The notes: generated by a model not told the origin, from the sequence alone. Counted from the stretch's first letter, positions 15,622-24,087 are shown. The stretch: 35,357 nt of DNA from Bacillus sp. FJAT-27445 (GCF_001510665.1 NZ_LMTI01000001.1:1-35357), one strand, 5' to 3'. Translations and numbers: made by a program.

Positions 15622-16503
15622 ATGTCCTCATTATCAGAATTCCATCTATTATCCGTATTAGCACAGGAAATGAACATGCGAAAGGCTGCCGAACGCTTAT
15701 TTGTTTCTCAACCCGCACTATCACAACGCCTCCAGTCAATCGAGAAAGACTGGGGGACTAAGCTGTTCATCCGCTCGCAAAAGGGGCTTGCCCTTACTCC
15801 ACAGGGAGAAGAGGTCATTAGGTTTGTAAATGCCGTTATTGGTGAAGAGGAAAAGGTAAGGGAAGCCATCCATTCAATGGAATCAGGTGTGTCGGGAACC
15901 TTGAAAATTGCTGTTGCGACGATTGTTGGGCAGCATTGGCTTCCAAAGGTTCTCAAAAAGTTCATCGAGCGGTATCCACAGGCGAAAATATCGTTAGTAA
16001 CCGGGTGGAGCAGTGAAATCCTTCGCTCCTTGTATGACCATCAGGTGCATATTGGCATAATCCGCGGAGCGCCCGAATGGAAAGGAAAGAAGGTCCATTT
16101 GTTTGAAGACAGATTATTTCTCGTAGACCGGGAAATCTCCAGTGTGGAACAGGTAATCCAAACAGACCGGCCATTCATCCAATTTAAGAGTGATTCTAAT
16201 TATTACCAGGAAATCCAGGAGTGGTGGCATCGCCAATTTAAGCTGCCTCCAAAAAGGACCGTGCTGGTTGACCAAATTGAAACATGCAAGCAAATGGCTC
16301 TTAACGGTATCGGCTATGCCATCCTGCCCGAAATTACCTTGCATGGAGCTGATGAGGATATTTTTAAACTTCCACTGATGGACGAATGGAACCGGCCGAT
16401 TAAAAGGGATACATGGCTGCTCGGATATGAATCTGCGTTTGAACTGAAACAGGTGACTGCGTTTACCGAATTGGTGCTCGAGCACATAAATGAGGGAAAA
16501 TAA
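15622..16503 (+). CDS. ccpC: LysR-family regulator CcpC (citrate-responsive)
   Basis: A 293-aa LysR-type regulator. It has an N-terminal winged helix (EFHLLSVLAQEMNMRKAAERLFVSQPALSQRLQSIEKDWGTKLF in outline, with the conserved A-x(7)-Q-P-A-L-S-Q helix), and a periplasmic-binding-like effector domain (about 90-290) that includes GYAILPEITL. In B. subtilis, CcpC (YkuM) represses the citrate synthase and aconitase genes and is relieved by citrate. Length and position after ykuL fit that assignment. ATG 15622 follows GGAGGA. The ykuN-ykuT genes that follow ccpC in B. subtilis are missing here. Confidence 0.9.
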   Translation: MSSLSEFHLLSVLAQEMNMRKAAERLFVSQPALSQRLQSIEKDWGTKLFIRSQKGLALTPQGEEVIRFVNAVIGEEEKVREAIHSMESGVSGTLKIAVATIVGQHWLPKVLKKFIERYPQAKISLVTGWSSEILRSLYDHQVHIGIIRGAPEWKGKKVHLFEDRLFLVDREISSVEQVIQTDRPFIQFKSDSNYYQEIQEWWHRQFKLPPKRTVLVDQIETCKQMALNGIGYAILPEITLHGADEDIFKLPLMDEWNRPIKRDTWLLGYESAFELKQVTAFTELVLEHINEGK

Positions 16504-16700
16504 TATTTCCTTTTCTTGTTTTCAGTTATTGCGGAAAAGGCGAAGCTTGAGGGAACAATCCGTACTCTTTCACCGGAATCACGGAAGATAGCGAATATAT
16601 TGCTTTTAAAGCTGGTTCGGAGGACAAGGCTTGAGCAAACTGCTTCTTGTATTTTAACGGTCATGATAAACTTGTGAATGGGTCCAAAGATTCTGTTTAA
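16503..16700 (+). pseudogene. Decayed remnant resembling a Bacillus lipoprotein
   Basis: One frame of this gap reads like protein but is broken by two in-frame TGA codons (16548 and 16632) and ends at TAA near 16698. The first segment ends FLVFSYCGKGEA, like a signal peptide with a lipobox-type Cys. The next reads NNPYSFTGITEDSEYIAFKA, and the third contains LYFNGHDKLVNGSKDSV. No start codon or ribosome binding site is in frame. The run of plausible residues in a single frame suggests an old, small secreted protein gene that has decayed. This is judged by eye only. Confidence 0.35.
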
Positions 16701-16741
16701 GATAGGAAAGTTTGGGCAAACCAATAAGGGTACCGCAATAA

Positions 16742-16787
16742 GTCAATATTAATTATTTAATTAAACTAATTATTGATTAATATTGAC
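16742..16787 (+). promoter_or_regulatory. 46-bp inverted repeat on the ykuU promoter
   Basis: GTCAATATTAAT (16742-16753) is perfectly complementary to ATTAATATTGAC (16776-16787). The AT-only centre has further short AATTA repeats. The right arm includes the start of the -35 box of the ykuU promoter, so a bound protein would block polymerase. The bound factor is unknown; it differs from the standard PerR and Fur boxes. Confidence 0.6.
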
Positions 16788-16811
16788 CATAAGTAGCGGT
16801 TGTCCTATAAT
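16783..16811 (+). promoter_or_regulatory. Strong sigma-A promoter of ykuU
   Basis: TTGACC (16783-16788) and TATAAT (16806-16811) are separated by 17 bases, with about 68 bases to the ATG at 16880. Confidence 0.8.
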
Positions 16812-16879
16812 AGGCATTGTGAAAAGGGATAACGGATCTAGCTAACATCCCGTAAAAACTTAATTTTGGAGGGATTTTC

Positions 16880-17428
16880 ATGCCAGAACGGATGGTAGGA
16901 AAACAAGCACCGCGATTTGAAATGGAAGCAGTAATGCCAAACAAGGAATTTAAAAAAGTTAGCCTTGAAGAAAACATGAAAAATGATAAGTGGACAGTAC
17001 TGTTTTTCTATCCAATGGACTTCACTTTCGTTTGCCCGACAGAAATCACAGCACTTTCCGATCGCTACGACGAATTTGAAGACCTTGATGCTGAAGTTAT
17101 CGGCGTTTCCACCGACACAATCCATACTCACCTTGCCTGGATTAAAACAGACAGGAAAGACAATGGACTTGGCGATTTGAAATACCCGCTTGCAGCTGAT
17201 ACAAACCATGTCGTGTCCCGTGATTACGGCGTGTTGATTGAAGAAGAAGGTGTAGCGCTTCGCGGACTGTTCATCATCAGCCCAGAAGGCGAAATGATGT
17301 ACCAGGTAGTGAACCACAATAATATCGGCCGTGACGTTGATGAAACCCTTCGTGTCCTCCAAGCCCTTCAAACTGGCGGACTTTGCCCGGCAAACTGGAA
17401 GCCAGGCCAAAGCACACTTAACGTATAA
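16880..17428 (+). CDS. ykuU: Typical 2-Cys peroxiredoxin YkuU
   Basis: A 182-aa AhpC/TSA-family thiol peroxidase that reduces hydrogen peroxide and organic peroxides in the cytoplasm. The peroxidatic Cys is Cys52 in DFTFVCPTE, and the resolving Cys is Cys169 in GGLCPANWKPG, so it is a typical dimeric 2-Cys enzyme. The length fits B. subtilis YkuU (about 180 aa). ATG 16880 follows GGAGGG. A terminator separates it from ykuV by 85 bases, but the two are always neighbours in relatives, and YkuV or thioredoxin may supply its electrons (inference). Its promoter carries a long inverted repeat, which suggests stress-linked control. Confidence 0.93.
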   Translation: MPERMVGKQAPRFEMEAVMPNKEFKKVSLEENMKNDKWTVLFFYPMDFTFVCPTEITALSDRYDEFEDLDAEVIGVSTDTIHTHLAWIKTDRKDNGLGDLKYPLAADTNHVVSRDYGVLIEEEGVALRGLFIISPEGEMMYQVVNHNNIGRDVDETLRVLQALQTGGLCPANWKPGQSTLNV

Positions 17429-17453
17429 TTGACCATTAACTGTTATGAATGAT

Positions 17454-17487
17454 AGACCTAACCGATAAAATTGTTAGGTCTTTTTTT
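17454..17487 (+). terminator. Rho-independent terminator
   Basis: AGACCTAAC (17454-17462) pairs perfectly with GTTAGGTCT (17473-17481), followed by a T-run. Confidence 0.9.
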
Positions 17488-17513
17488 CGCAAATAAGACT
17501 AGGAGGTTATCAT

Positions 17514-17969
17514 ATGAAATTGCGTGAACCAATGCCCGAGTTAACCGGCGCCGTAGAATGGCTGAACGGAGAGGTAAAAAGGGATGAATTGATTGGCGAA
17601 AGGCCAACTTTGATCCATTTCTGGTCTGTCAGCTGCTATTTATGCAAGGAAGCCATGCCCCAGGTAAACCAGTTCCGTGATGACTATAAAGGCAAACTGA
17701 ACGTTGTAGCTGTTCATATGCCAAGGTCCGAGGATGACTTGAAAATTGATGATATTAAAAGAACTGCAGCCGAACACGGCATATCGCAGCCGATTTTCGT
17801 TGACAGTGAACAAAAGCTTGCAGACGCATTCCAAAACCAATATGTACCTGCCTATTACGTATTTGATAAGGAAGGCAAGCTTAGGCACTTCCAGGCGGGC
17901 GGCAGCGGAATGAAAATGCTTGAAAAGCGAGTCAACCGTGTATTGGATGAAACGGAAAAAACAGAATAA
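17514..17969 (+). CDS. ykuV: Thiol-disulfide oxidoreductase YkuV
   Basis: A 151-aa thioredoxin-fold protein of the TlpA/ResA-like group without a signal peptide, so it acts in the cytoplasm. The redox motif is Cys41-Tyr-Leu-Cys44 (WSVSCYLCKE), and a cis-Pro region is visible at YVPAYYVFDKEG. Sequence agrees closely with B. subtilis YkuV as I recall it (TLIHFWS, NVVAVHMPRSEDDL, RHFQAGGSGMKMLEKRVNRVL). B. subtilis YkuV is a structurally characterised thioredoxin-like disulfide reductase. ATG 17514 follows AGGAGG. It lies directly after ykuU, consistent with a shared role in thiol redox defence. Confidence 0.93.
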   Translation: MKLREPMPELTGAVEWLNGEVKRDELIGERPTLIHFWSVSCYLCKEAMPQVNQFRDDYKGKLNVVAVHMPRSEDDLKIDDIKRTAAEHGISQPIFVDSEQKLADAFQNQYVPAYYVFDKEGKLRHFQAGGSGMKMLEKRVNRVLDETEKTE

Positions 17970-17981
17970 AAGTTTTTAGGG

Positions 17982-18009
17982 GCCCTGGCAAAATTGCCGG
18001 GCTTTTTTT
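17982..18009 (+). terminator. Rho-independent terminator
   Basis: GCCCTGGCAA (from 17982) pairs with TTGCCGGGC (17994-18002) with one mismatch, followed by seven T residues. Confidence 0.85.
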
Positions 18010-18090
18010 ATCATAAAAAATCCCCCCCTGCTGCCACAAAGCCTGTCACAAACCGTCTAATCTATAAATGAGATTGGGGAGTGAGAGAGG

Positions 18091-19011
18091 ATGGCCCGTA
18101 TAGCCCATTTCAATAAGCTGTTTCTAACAATACTGCTTGCATTGGCAGTGATAATGAGTGCTTGCAGCAATTCAGGCCGGTCTGAAAATGCGAAAATGGA
18201 TGGATCAGCAGATAAAAAATTAGAAAATAGGGATTATGGAGATTCGGTGGGTAATGAGGGAGCTTCGAAAGAAAAGGATGAAACTCCAGATGGGACAGTG
18301 GAATCGCCGGTTGCCTCCAATCGAATGGTAATCCGCAATGCTGAACTGCATTTGCGTGTTAAGAATTTTGAAAATGCCCAAAAGTCACTTGAAACGAAGG
18401 CGGAGAAGTATGGAGGCTATATTGTCGATTCCTCCGTTTCCAAGGATGGCGGCGGGCAAATGAGCGGCAGGATGACTGTCAGAGTGCCAGCCGCGCAATT
18501 TGAACGCTTTCTGCATGAAGCCGAGAAAGGCGCTGCGGAGGTGCTCGACCGTACAATTCGCGGCGAGGACGTAACGGAGCAGTATGTCGACCTTGAGTCA
18601 AGATTAAAATCTAAAAAAGCCGTTGAAACGAGGCTGCTGGAATTTATGAAAGGCGCTTCAAAGACGGAGGACCTGCTGCAAATTTCAGCCGACCTAGGTG
18701 CCGTCCAGGAAGAAATTGAACAGCTAACAGGGAAAATGAAGTATTTGCAAAACCAGTCATCGATGTCGACGATTACAATCTCCCTTTTTGAACAAAAAGT
18801 AATTGCCAAAGGTACCACCCCAAAAGAGCTGAACACGTGGGAAAGGACAAAGAAGCAGTTTATAAGCAGCACGAACACCCTATTATCCGCGGGGTCAGGA
18901 TTAATTGTATTTTTCATAGGCAATTTGCCCCTTTTGTTAAGCCTTGCTGCATTAGGGCTTATTAGTTTCCTTTTCATAAAAAAAGTGGTAAAAAGAAGGG
19001 GAGATGAGTAA
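18091..19011 (+). CDS. DUF4349-family lipoprotein
   Basis: A 306-aa protein. The N-terminal hydrophobic segment ends in a lipobox-like IMSAC, so it is probably lipidated. A low-complexity acidic linker (about 30-75) leads to the DUF4349 domain (about 80-235): RMVIRNAELHLRVKNFE, GGYIVDSSV, VRVPAAQFERFLHE, DVTEQYVDLESRLKSKKAVE, EDLLQISADLGAVQEEIEQLTG, all typical of this family. A C-terminal membrane segment (about 265-297) with a basic tail follows. The region with heptad-like repeats (about 165-225) is likely a coiled coil. Function is unknown. ATG 18091 has GGGGAG about 9 bases upstream. Confidence 0.88.
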   Translation: MARIAHFNKLFLTILLALAVIMSACSNSGRSENAKMDGSADKKLENRDYGDSVGNEGASKEKDETPDGTVESPVASNRMVIRNAELHLRVKNFENAQKSLETKAEKYGGYIVDSSVSKDGGGQMSGRMTVRVPAAQFERFLHEAEKGAAEVLDRTIRGEDVTEQYVDLESRLKSKKAVETRLLEFMKGASKTEDLLQISADLGAVQEEIEQLTGKMKYLQNQSSMSTITISLFEQKVIAKGTTPKELNTWERTKKQFISSTNTLLSAGSGLIVFFIGNLPLLLSLAALGLISFLFIKKVVKRRGDE

Positions 19012-19066
19012 TACAGGAACAGCCGCTGAAAACCTTGTGGTTCTATGTTGTAGGTGTGAAAATAGC

Positions 19067-19093
19067 GGCCCGTGTTTGCGGGCCTTGTTTTTT
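19067..19093 (+). terminator. Rho-independent terminator
   Basis: GGCCCG (19067-19072) pairs with CGGGCC (19079-19084), followed by TTGTTTTTT. It separates the DUF4349 gene from cydA. Confidence 0.75.
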
Positions 19094-19165
19094 GGTTAAA
19101 TCTACATATCTGGCTAAAATGCCTTTTGCTCCGAGTAAGGCGAAATTAGTGATTCATGTCACAGA

Positions 19166-19183
19166 TTGTTCACAATTTCACAA
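19166..19183 (+). promoter_or_regulatory. Rex-like operator upstream of cydA
   Basis: TTGTTCACAATTTCACAA matches the Rex box TTGTGAAATATTTCACAA at 14 of 18 positions, with a perfect right half (ATTTCACAA). Rex is the NADH/NAD+-sensing repressor of cyd genes in Bacillus. A TTCACA -35 (19177) and an AATAAT-like -10 (about 19202) lie 17-19 bases apart and overlap the site. The assignment is inference from the match and position. Confidence 0.5.
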
Positions 19184-19228
19184 AATGGGTTCGGCTGTTT
19201 TAATAATTACTTTATGGAGGGAAACGAT

Positions 19229-20560
19229 TTGGAACTTGATAATGTAATGCTCAGCCGAATGCTGACATCAATGACCTTGGGATTCCATATCATCTTTGCA
19301 ACAATCGGAGTGGGCGTTCCAGTCATGATTTCTTTGGCTGAATTCATCGGTATAAAAAAGAAGGACGCCCATTATATCCTATTGGCGAGAAGATGGGCTA
19401 GGGGGTTCACGATCACCGTGGCGGTTGGGGTGGTAACCGGAACCTGCATTGCCCTGCAGCTCTCATTGCTCTGGCCAAGCTTTATGAGAATTGCGGGCCA
19501 GGTTATCAGCCTTCCTCTGTTTATGGAGACATTCGCTTTTTTCTTTGAAGCTATCTTTCTTGGAATCTATTTGTATTCCTGGGATAGGTTTAAAAAGCCA
19601 ATACACCACTGGCTTTTGTCCATCCCGATTATCATTGGTTCATCGGCATCCGCTTTTTTCATTACTACTGTGAATGCATTTATGAATACACCCAAGGGCT
19701 TCATCCTTGAGAACGGGATCATTACGAATATAGAACCGCTTAAGGCGATGTTCAATCCTGCAACGCCATCAAAGGTATTTCATGTCCTTACATCGTCCTA
19801 TATGACCTCGGCATTTATCCTGGCAGCGATTACCGCCTGGGCTATCTTGTTCGGCAAAAAAACCGAGTATCATATGAAGTCGCTTAAACTGACTATGGCG
19901 GCTGGACTCGTTTTCGCTTTGGGAACAGCCATAGCCGGTGATATTTCGGCAAAATTCCTTGCAAAGGAGCAGCCAGAAAAACTAGCGGCGGCTGAGTGGC
20001 ATTTTGAAACCGATAAAAATGCAGACTTAATTTTATTTGGAACGATTGATGAAAACAAGGAAATTCATAACGCAATCCGGCTTCCAAAATTGCTCAGCTT
20101 CCTGGCGGGGAACTCCTTTGAAACTGAAGTGATTGGGCTTGACAGGATTCCAGATGATGAGCAGCCTCCGTTATGGATTCATTACATGTTTGATCTCATG
20201 GTAACGATTGGCATGTATGCAACTTTTATTTCGGCTGTTTTCCTTTTTCTTTGGAAGCTTAGGGGCAACCCTTTCAATAAGCCGCTGCTTTGGTCGATTG
20301 TGGCAAGCGGGCCTCTATCCATGCTTGCTATTGAATTTGGATGGATTTTTGCGGAGGTAGGCCGCCAGCCATGGATACTTAGAGGCTATATGAAGGTTGC
20401 AGAAGGGGCAACAAAAGCTGATGATGTTGGTCTGACGTTCCTGATGTTCCTGGTTCTTTATCTCGTTCTGGCTGTTATGACAGTCATTGTCCTGACCAGG
20501 ATGTTCAAAAACAAGTCGGCTGAAGAGGAGTTTGAAGAACGATACTCAAATGCCTTTTGA
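19229..20560 (+). CDS. cydA: Cytochrome bd-type quinol oxidase subunit I
   Basis: About 443 aa with about nine membrane segments. It oxidises quinol and reduces oxygen to water at low oxygen tension. Conserved features include His20 (GFHIIFA, haem ligand), the His in KVFHVLTSS (haem b558 ligand), and GWIFAEVGRQPW with GRQPW at about 378-382. The Q-loop is short, as in the YthA/cyanide-insensitive group. TTG 19229 has GGAGGG about 6 bases upstream; the longer reading frame would begin inside the Rex-like site. cydB follows after 58 bases. No cydCD assembly genes are nearby, as in ythAB. Confidence 0.92.
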   Translation: MELDNVMLSRMLTSMTLGFHIIFATIGVGVPVMISLAEFIGIKKKDAHYILLARRWARGFTITVAVGVVTGTCIALQLSLLWPSFMRIAGQVISLPLFMETFAFFFEAIFLGIYLYSWDRFKKPIHHWLLSIPIIIGSSASAFFITTVNAFMNTPKGFILENGIITNIEPLKAMFNPATPSKVFHVLTSSYMTSAFILAAITAWAILFGKKTEYHMKSLKLTMAAGLVFALGTAIAGDISAKFLAKEQPEKLAAAEWHFETDKNADLILFGTIDENKEIHNAIRLPKLLSFLAGNSFETEVIGLDRIPDDEQPPLWIHYMFDLMVTIGMYATFISAVFLFLWKLRGNPFNKPLLWSIVASGPLSMLAIEFGWIFAEVGRQPWILRGYMKVAEGATKADDVGLTFLMFLVLYLVLAVMTVIVLTRMFKNKSAEEEFEERYSNAF

Positions 20561-20618
20561 CCGCTTATATAATCAGATTGGGATCGAGGGACCACATTAA
20601 GGAATGGAGGCTTGACTG

Positions 20619-21635
20619 ATGAGTTTGCAGTTGCTTGGCATTACCGTCCTGTGGACGTTTCTATATGGATATTTAATTGTTGCGTCTGTAGACTTTGGTG
20701 CCGGTTTTTTTGCCTATTACGGGAAAATCACAAAGAAGGATCATGTGATCAACCATATTATCAGCCGGTACCTCTCCCCAGTTTGGGAAGTAACAAATGT
20801 TTTCTTCGTTTTTTTCTTTGTTGGATTGATTGGCTTTTTTCCCGACACAGCGTATTACTACGGCACAGCCCTGCTGATCCCAGGTAGCATTGCACTGATT
20901 CTCCTAGCGCTCAGGGGCTCGTTTTACGCATTTGGCAATTACGGTGCCAAAAAGGATAATAGCTTTTATTTGTTCCTTTACGGGGCAACGGGTCTTTTGA
21001 TTCCTGCCTCGCTGTCTACGGCATTGACGATCTCAGAGGGAGGATTTCTGGAACAGAAGGGCGACACCGTTGAATTCCTGGCAATGAAGCTTTTTACTAG
21101 CCCTTATTCATGGGGGGTAGTAATACTGGCGATTGTGTCTGTCCTTTTCATAAGTGCTTCCTTTTTAACCTATTATGCAGACAGGGCAAATGATATGGAT
21201 GCAAGGGATGTGCTAAGGAAGTTCGCATTATTCTGGAGCCTGCCTTGTATCCTCGCGAGCCTGTTGGTGTTTGCATCATTAAGGGCCCATAATGGTAGGC
21301 ACTTTTCCAATGCTATGGATATATGGTGGGTATTTGGCCTTTCGTTTCTTTGTTTTCTAGCTGCAGCGTTTTTAATATATCGGAAAAAAATGTTGGGGTG
21401 GGCATTCATCCTTGTCATGCTGCAATTCTTTTTTGCCTTTTTCGGATACGGGGCATCGCATCTCCCGTACATCCTTGATCCGTTTATTACAATCCATACG
21501 GCTGTTACCAATGAAGCAATGGGGACTGCGCTCGTAATCGCATTCATAGCGGGACTTTTCCTTCTTGTGCCATCCCTTGCTTTGTTAATGAAGCTTTTCC
21601 TTTTCGATGCCGATTATGTCCGCGGAAAAAAGTAA
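20619..21635 (+). CDS. cydB: Cytochrome bd-type quinol oxidase subunit II
   Basis: A 338-aa polytopic membrane protein with about eight hydrophobic segments. It begins LGITVLWTFLYGYLIVASVDFGAGF, the usual subunit II opening, and has the GWAFILVMLQFFFAFFGYGASHLPYI segment late in the protein. It packs against CydA in the bd oxidase. Length fits B. subtilis YthB (about 346 aa). ATG 20619 follows GGAGG. It is co-transcribed with cydA; a weak T-rich stretch after 21640 may end the unit before ktrC. Confidence 0.92.
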   Translation: MSLQLLGITVLWTFLYGYLIVASVDFGAGFFAYYGKITKKDHVINHIISRYLSPVWEVTNVFFVFFFVGLIGFFPDTAYYYGTALLIPGSIALILLALRGSFYAFGNYGAKKDNSFYLFLYGATGLLIPASLSTALTISEGGFLEQKGDTVEFLAMKLFTSPYSWGVVILAIVSVLFISASFLTYYADRANDMDARDVLRKFALFWSLPCILASLLVFASLRAHNGRHFSNAMDIWWVFGLSFLCFLAAAFLIYRKKMLGWAFILVMLQFFFAFFGYGASHLPYILDPFITIHTAVTNEAMGTALVIAFIAGLFLLVPSLALLMKLFLFDADYVRGKK

Positions 21636-21698
21636 TATTTCGGTTTAGGCCTTTTTTTGCTACTATAGAACATAAATATATTCCTTGGGGGAATTTCA

Positions 21699-22361
21699 GT
21701 GAAAAAGGATTTTGCAGTAATAGGCCTAGGCCGCTTTGGCGGCAGTATTTGCCGCAGGCTGGCTGAATTAGGGAAGGAAGTCCTGGCCATGGACAACAAC
21801 GAGGAGAGGGTTAATGAATATGCTTCAATCGCATCTCATGCCATTCTCGGGGATTCCACCGATGAGGCGGTTTTGAAGGCGATAGGGATCAGGAACTTCG
21901 ATCACGTAATTGTTGCGATAGGGGACAATATCCAGGCAAGCATCCTGACAACTCTAATTTTAAAGGAATTAGGGGTAAAGCATGTAACAGCGAAAGCGCT
22001 GAATGACTACCATGAAAAGGTTCTTTTGAAAATTGGCGCCGATGTAGTAGCACATCCTGAACGGGATATGGGAATCCGGATTGCGAACAATATTTCAACT
22101 AGCAATGTCTTGGATTATCTTGAGGTTTCCGATGAACACAGCATTGTTGAGATTGTGGCGAATGAAAGGCTTGGCGGAAATACGATTATCGAGCTGAATA
22201 TCCGTGCGAGGTATGGAATCAATATTGTCGCGATTAAAAGGGGAAGCGACATTATAGTGTCTCCTCTCGCCAGTGAAAAAATTTGGCTTGGCGATATATT
22301 GATAATTATTGGGACAGATGTCGATATTGAACGATTTAGGAAGAAGGTAATCGAGGATTAA
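21699..22361 (+). CDS. ktrC: Ktr potassium-uptake gating subunit KtrC
   Basis: A 220-aa cytoplasmic RCK protein. The N-terminal Rossmann RCK_N domain (about 3-130) shows GLGRFGGSI and binds ATP/ADP; the C-terminal RCK_C domain (about 135-218) is a known c-di-AMP-binding domain in this family. KtrC (YkqB) forms a ring that gates the KtrD channel in B. subtilis. The channel gene is not in this window. GTG 21699 has GGGGGA upstream. It lies next to rnjA as in B. subtilis, with a shared terminator at 22360-22396. Confidence 0.93.
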   Translation: MKKDFAVIGLGRFGGSICRRLAELGKEVLAMDNNEERVNEYASIASHAILGDSTDEAVLKAIGIRNFDHVIVAIGDNIQASILTTLILKELGVKHVTAKALNDYHEKVLLKIGADVVAHPERDMGIRIANNISTSNVLDYLEVSDEHSIVEIVANERLGGNTIIELNIRARYGINIVAIKRGSDIIVSPLASEKIWLGDILIIIGTDVDIERFRKKVIED

Positions 22362-22396
22362 AAAAGGAAGCTTGCTAGCAGCAAGCTTCCTTTTTT
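22360..22396 (+). terminator. Bidirectional terminator between ktrC and rnjA
   Basis: AAAAAAGGAAGCTTGC (22360-22375) pairs perfectly with GCAAGCTTCCTTTTTT (22381-22396). It serves ktrC on the plus strand and rnjA on the minus strand. Confidence 0.92.
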
Positions 22397-22413
22397 CTGT
22401 ATTTATAGGGAAA

Positions 22414-24081
22414 TCAGATTTCCATAATGATCGGCAAAATCATTGGCCGGCGCTTTGTTTTTTCATAAAGGAACGGGCCGAGTGTATCAGTAATTTCATT
22501 TTTAATTTCGGACCACTGGGTCGTTTTCCGCTCCATAATCTTATTGAGGTGTTTTGAGATAAGTGACTGGGCATCGTTAATCAGATCACCAGATTCCCTC
22601 ATATAAACAAATCCTCGTGAAATAAGGTCTGGGCCAGAAGCGATTTTGAATTCCTTCATATTGATGCTGACAACCACTACAACCAGGCCTTCCTCAGATA
22701 GAATCCTGCGGTCGCGAAGGACGATATTTCCAATATCACCGACACCGCTGCCATCAATATAAACTGAACCAGAAGGGATTTTCCCAGCTATTTGGGCACT
22801 GTCCTCGGAAAGGGCTAGCACTTCGCCATTGTCCATTATAAAGCAATTTTCCTCTGGTACGCCACAGTCCACCGCAAGCTTCGCATGCATCCTCTGCATC
22901 CTATACTCACCGTGAATTGGCATGAAGAACTTCGGCTTGATTAGCCTTAGCATCAGCTTTTGCTCCTCTTGTCCGCCGTGCCCAGATGTATGGATATTGC
23001 TTAGCTTCCCATGAATTACATCGGCGCCCGCCCGGAACAGCATATTTATCGTCCGGCTGACACTGATTGTATTTCCGGGAATTGGGGAGGAGGAAAACAC
23101 AACGGTATCCCCAGGGATGATCTGGATTTGACGGTGTGTGCCGTTTGCAATCCTCGAAAGGGCGGCCATTGGCTCTCCTTGGCTTCCGGTACAGAGGATG
23201 GTCACCAGATTGGCGGGCATCCTGTTGATTTGTTGTGCATCAATAAAGGTTTCTTTAGGAGCGCGAATATAACCTAGCTCCTGGCCGATATTAATGGCAG
23301 CTTCCATACTCCTCCCAAAAACGGCAACCTTTCTACCGTTTTGGACGGCTGACTCTACAACCTGCTGGAGCCTATGGATATTGGATGCGAATGTAGCAAA
23401 AATAATTCTGCCATCCACCTTTCGGAAAATATCATCGATGCTGTCCCCTACCCGGCGTTCGGACATTGTGAAATCCGGTATTTCGCTGTTTGTGCTATCT
23501 GATAGGAGGCAAAGGACGCCTTCCTTGCCGATTTCAGCCATTTTTGTAAGGTTAGCAGGCTCGCCAACCGGGGTGAAATCGAATTTAAAGTCACCTGTAT
23601 GGACAACTTGTCCATTTGGTGTTTTTATTACGATTCCATAGGAATCAGGGATGCTGTGGGTGGTGCGGAAGAATGTAACGGATGTTTTCCGGAACTTTAT
23701 GATATCGTCTTCCTTTATTTCAATCAGCTTCGCTGTCCTTAAGAGGCCATGCTCTTCTAGCTTGTTCTTAATCAGCCCAAGCGCGAGCTTTCCTCCGTAA
23801 ATAGGAATATTGATCTCCCGCAGAAGATAAGGGATGCCGCCAATATGGTCCTCATGTCCGTGAGTGACAAAAAGTCCTTTAATTTTTTCAACATTCTTCA
23901 CTAGGTAGGAATAGTCTGGAATCACATAATCGATTCCTAGCAGCTCATCCTCGGGAAACTTGATGCCGGCATCTATAAGGATGATTTCATCCTGGAATTG
24001 AACTGCATACGTGTTTTTTCCAATCTCGCCGAGTCCACCAAGGGCAAAAACAGCGGTTTGATCATTTTTAACAAATTTCAT
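22414..24081 (-). CDS. rnjA: Ribonuclease J1
   Basis: A 555-aa metallo-beta-lactamase/beta-CASP ribonuclease with 5'-3' exonuclease and endonuclease activity, a central mRNA-decay and rRNA-processing enzyme in Bacillus. The zinc-binding motif is H74-G-H76-E-D78-H79, followed by [11 protein letters not shown] and the beta-CASP region ([45 protein letters not shown]) and MPIHGEYR. Length matches B. subtilis RNase J1. ATG 24081 has GGAG at 24094-24097. It follows rpoY with 6 bases between stop and start, so the two are co-transcribed. Essential or near essential in most Bacillus. Confidence 0.96.
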   Translation of the reverse strand: MKFVKNDQTAVFALGGLGEIGKNTYAVQFQDEIILIDAGIKFPEDELLGIDYVIPDYSYLVKNVEKIKGLFVTHGHEDHIGGIPYLLREINIPIYGGKLALGLIKNKLEEHGLLRTAKLIEIKEDDIIKFRKTSVTFFRTTHSIPDSYGIVIKTPNGQVVHTGDFKFDFTPVGEPANLTKMAEIGKEGVLCLLSDSTNSEIPDFTMSERRVGDSIDDIFRKVDGRIIFATFASNIHRLQQVVESAVQNGRKVAVFGRSMEAAINIGQELGYIRAPKETFIDAQQINRMPANLVTILCTGSQGEPMAALSRIANGTHRQIQIIPGDTVVFSSSPIPGNTISVSRTINMLFRAGADVIHGKLSNIHTSGHGGQEEQKLMLRLIKPKFFMPIHGEYRMQRMHAKLAVDCGVPEENCFIMDNGEVLALSEDSAQIAGKIPSGSVYIDGSGVGDIGNIVLRDRRILSEEGLVVVVVSINMKEFKIASGPDLISRGFVYMRESGDLINDAQSLISKHLNKIMERKTTQWSEIKNEITDTLGPFLYEKTKRRPMILPIIMEI

Positions 24082-24087
24082 GAATTA

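Noticed and set aside
16314-16724. 136-aa minus-strand frame across the end of ccpC
   Set aside because: It overlaps the coding C-terminus of CcpC and has no start signals; the plus-strand remnant reading is more protein-like.
16742-16787. Inverted repeat as a terminator for ccpC or the remnant
   Set aside because: The stem is AT-only apart from the ends, the loop is 22 bases, there is no T-run, and it lies on a strong promoter.
18417-18977. 186-aa frame antisense to the DUF4349 gene
   Set aside because: It is Ser/Cys-rich, typical of antisense shadows, with no ribosome binding site.
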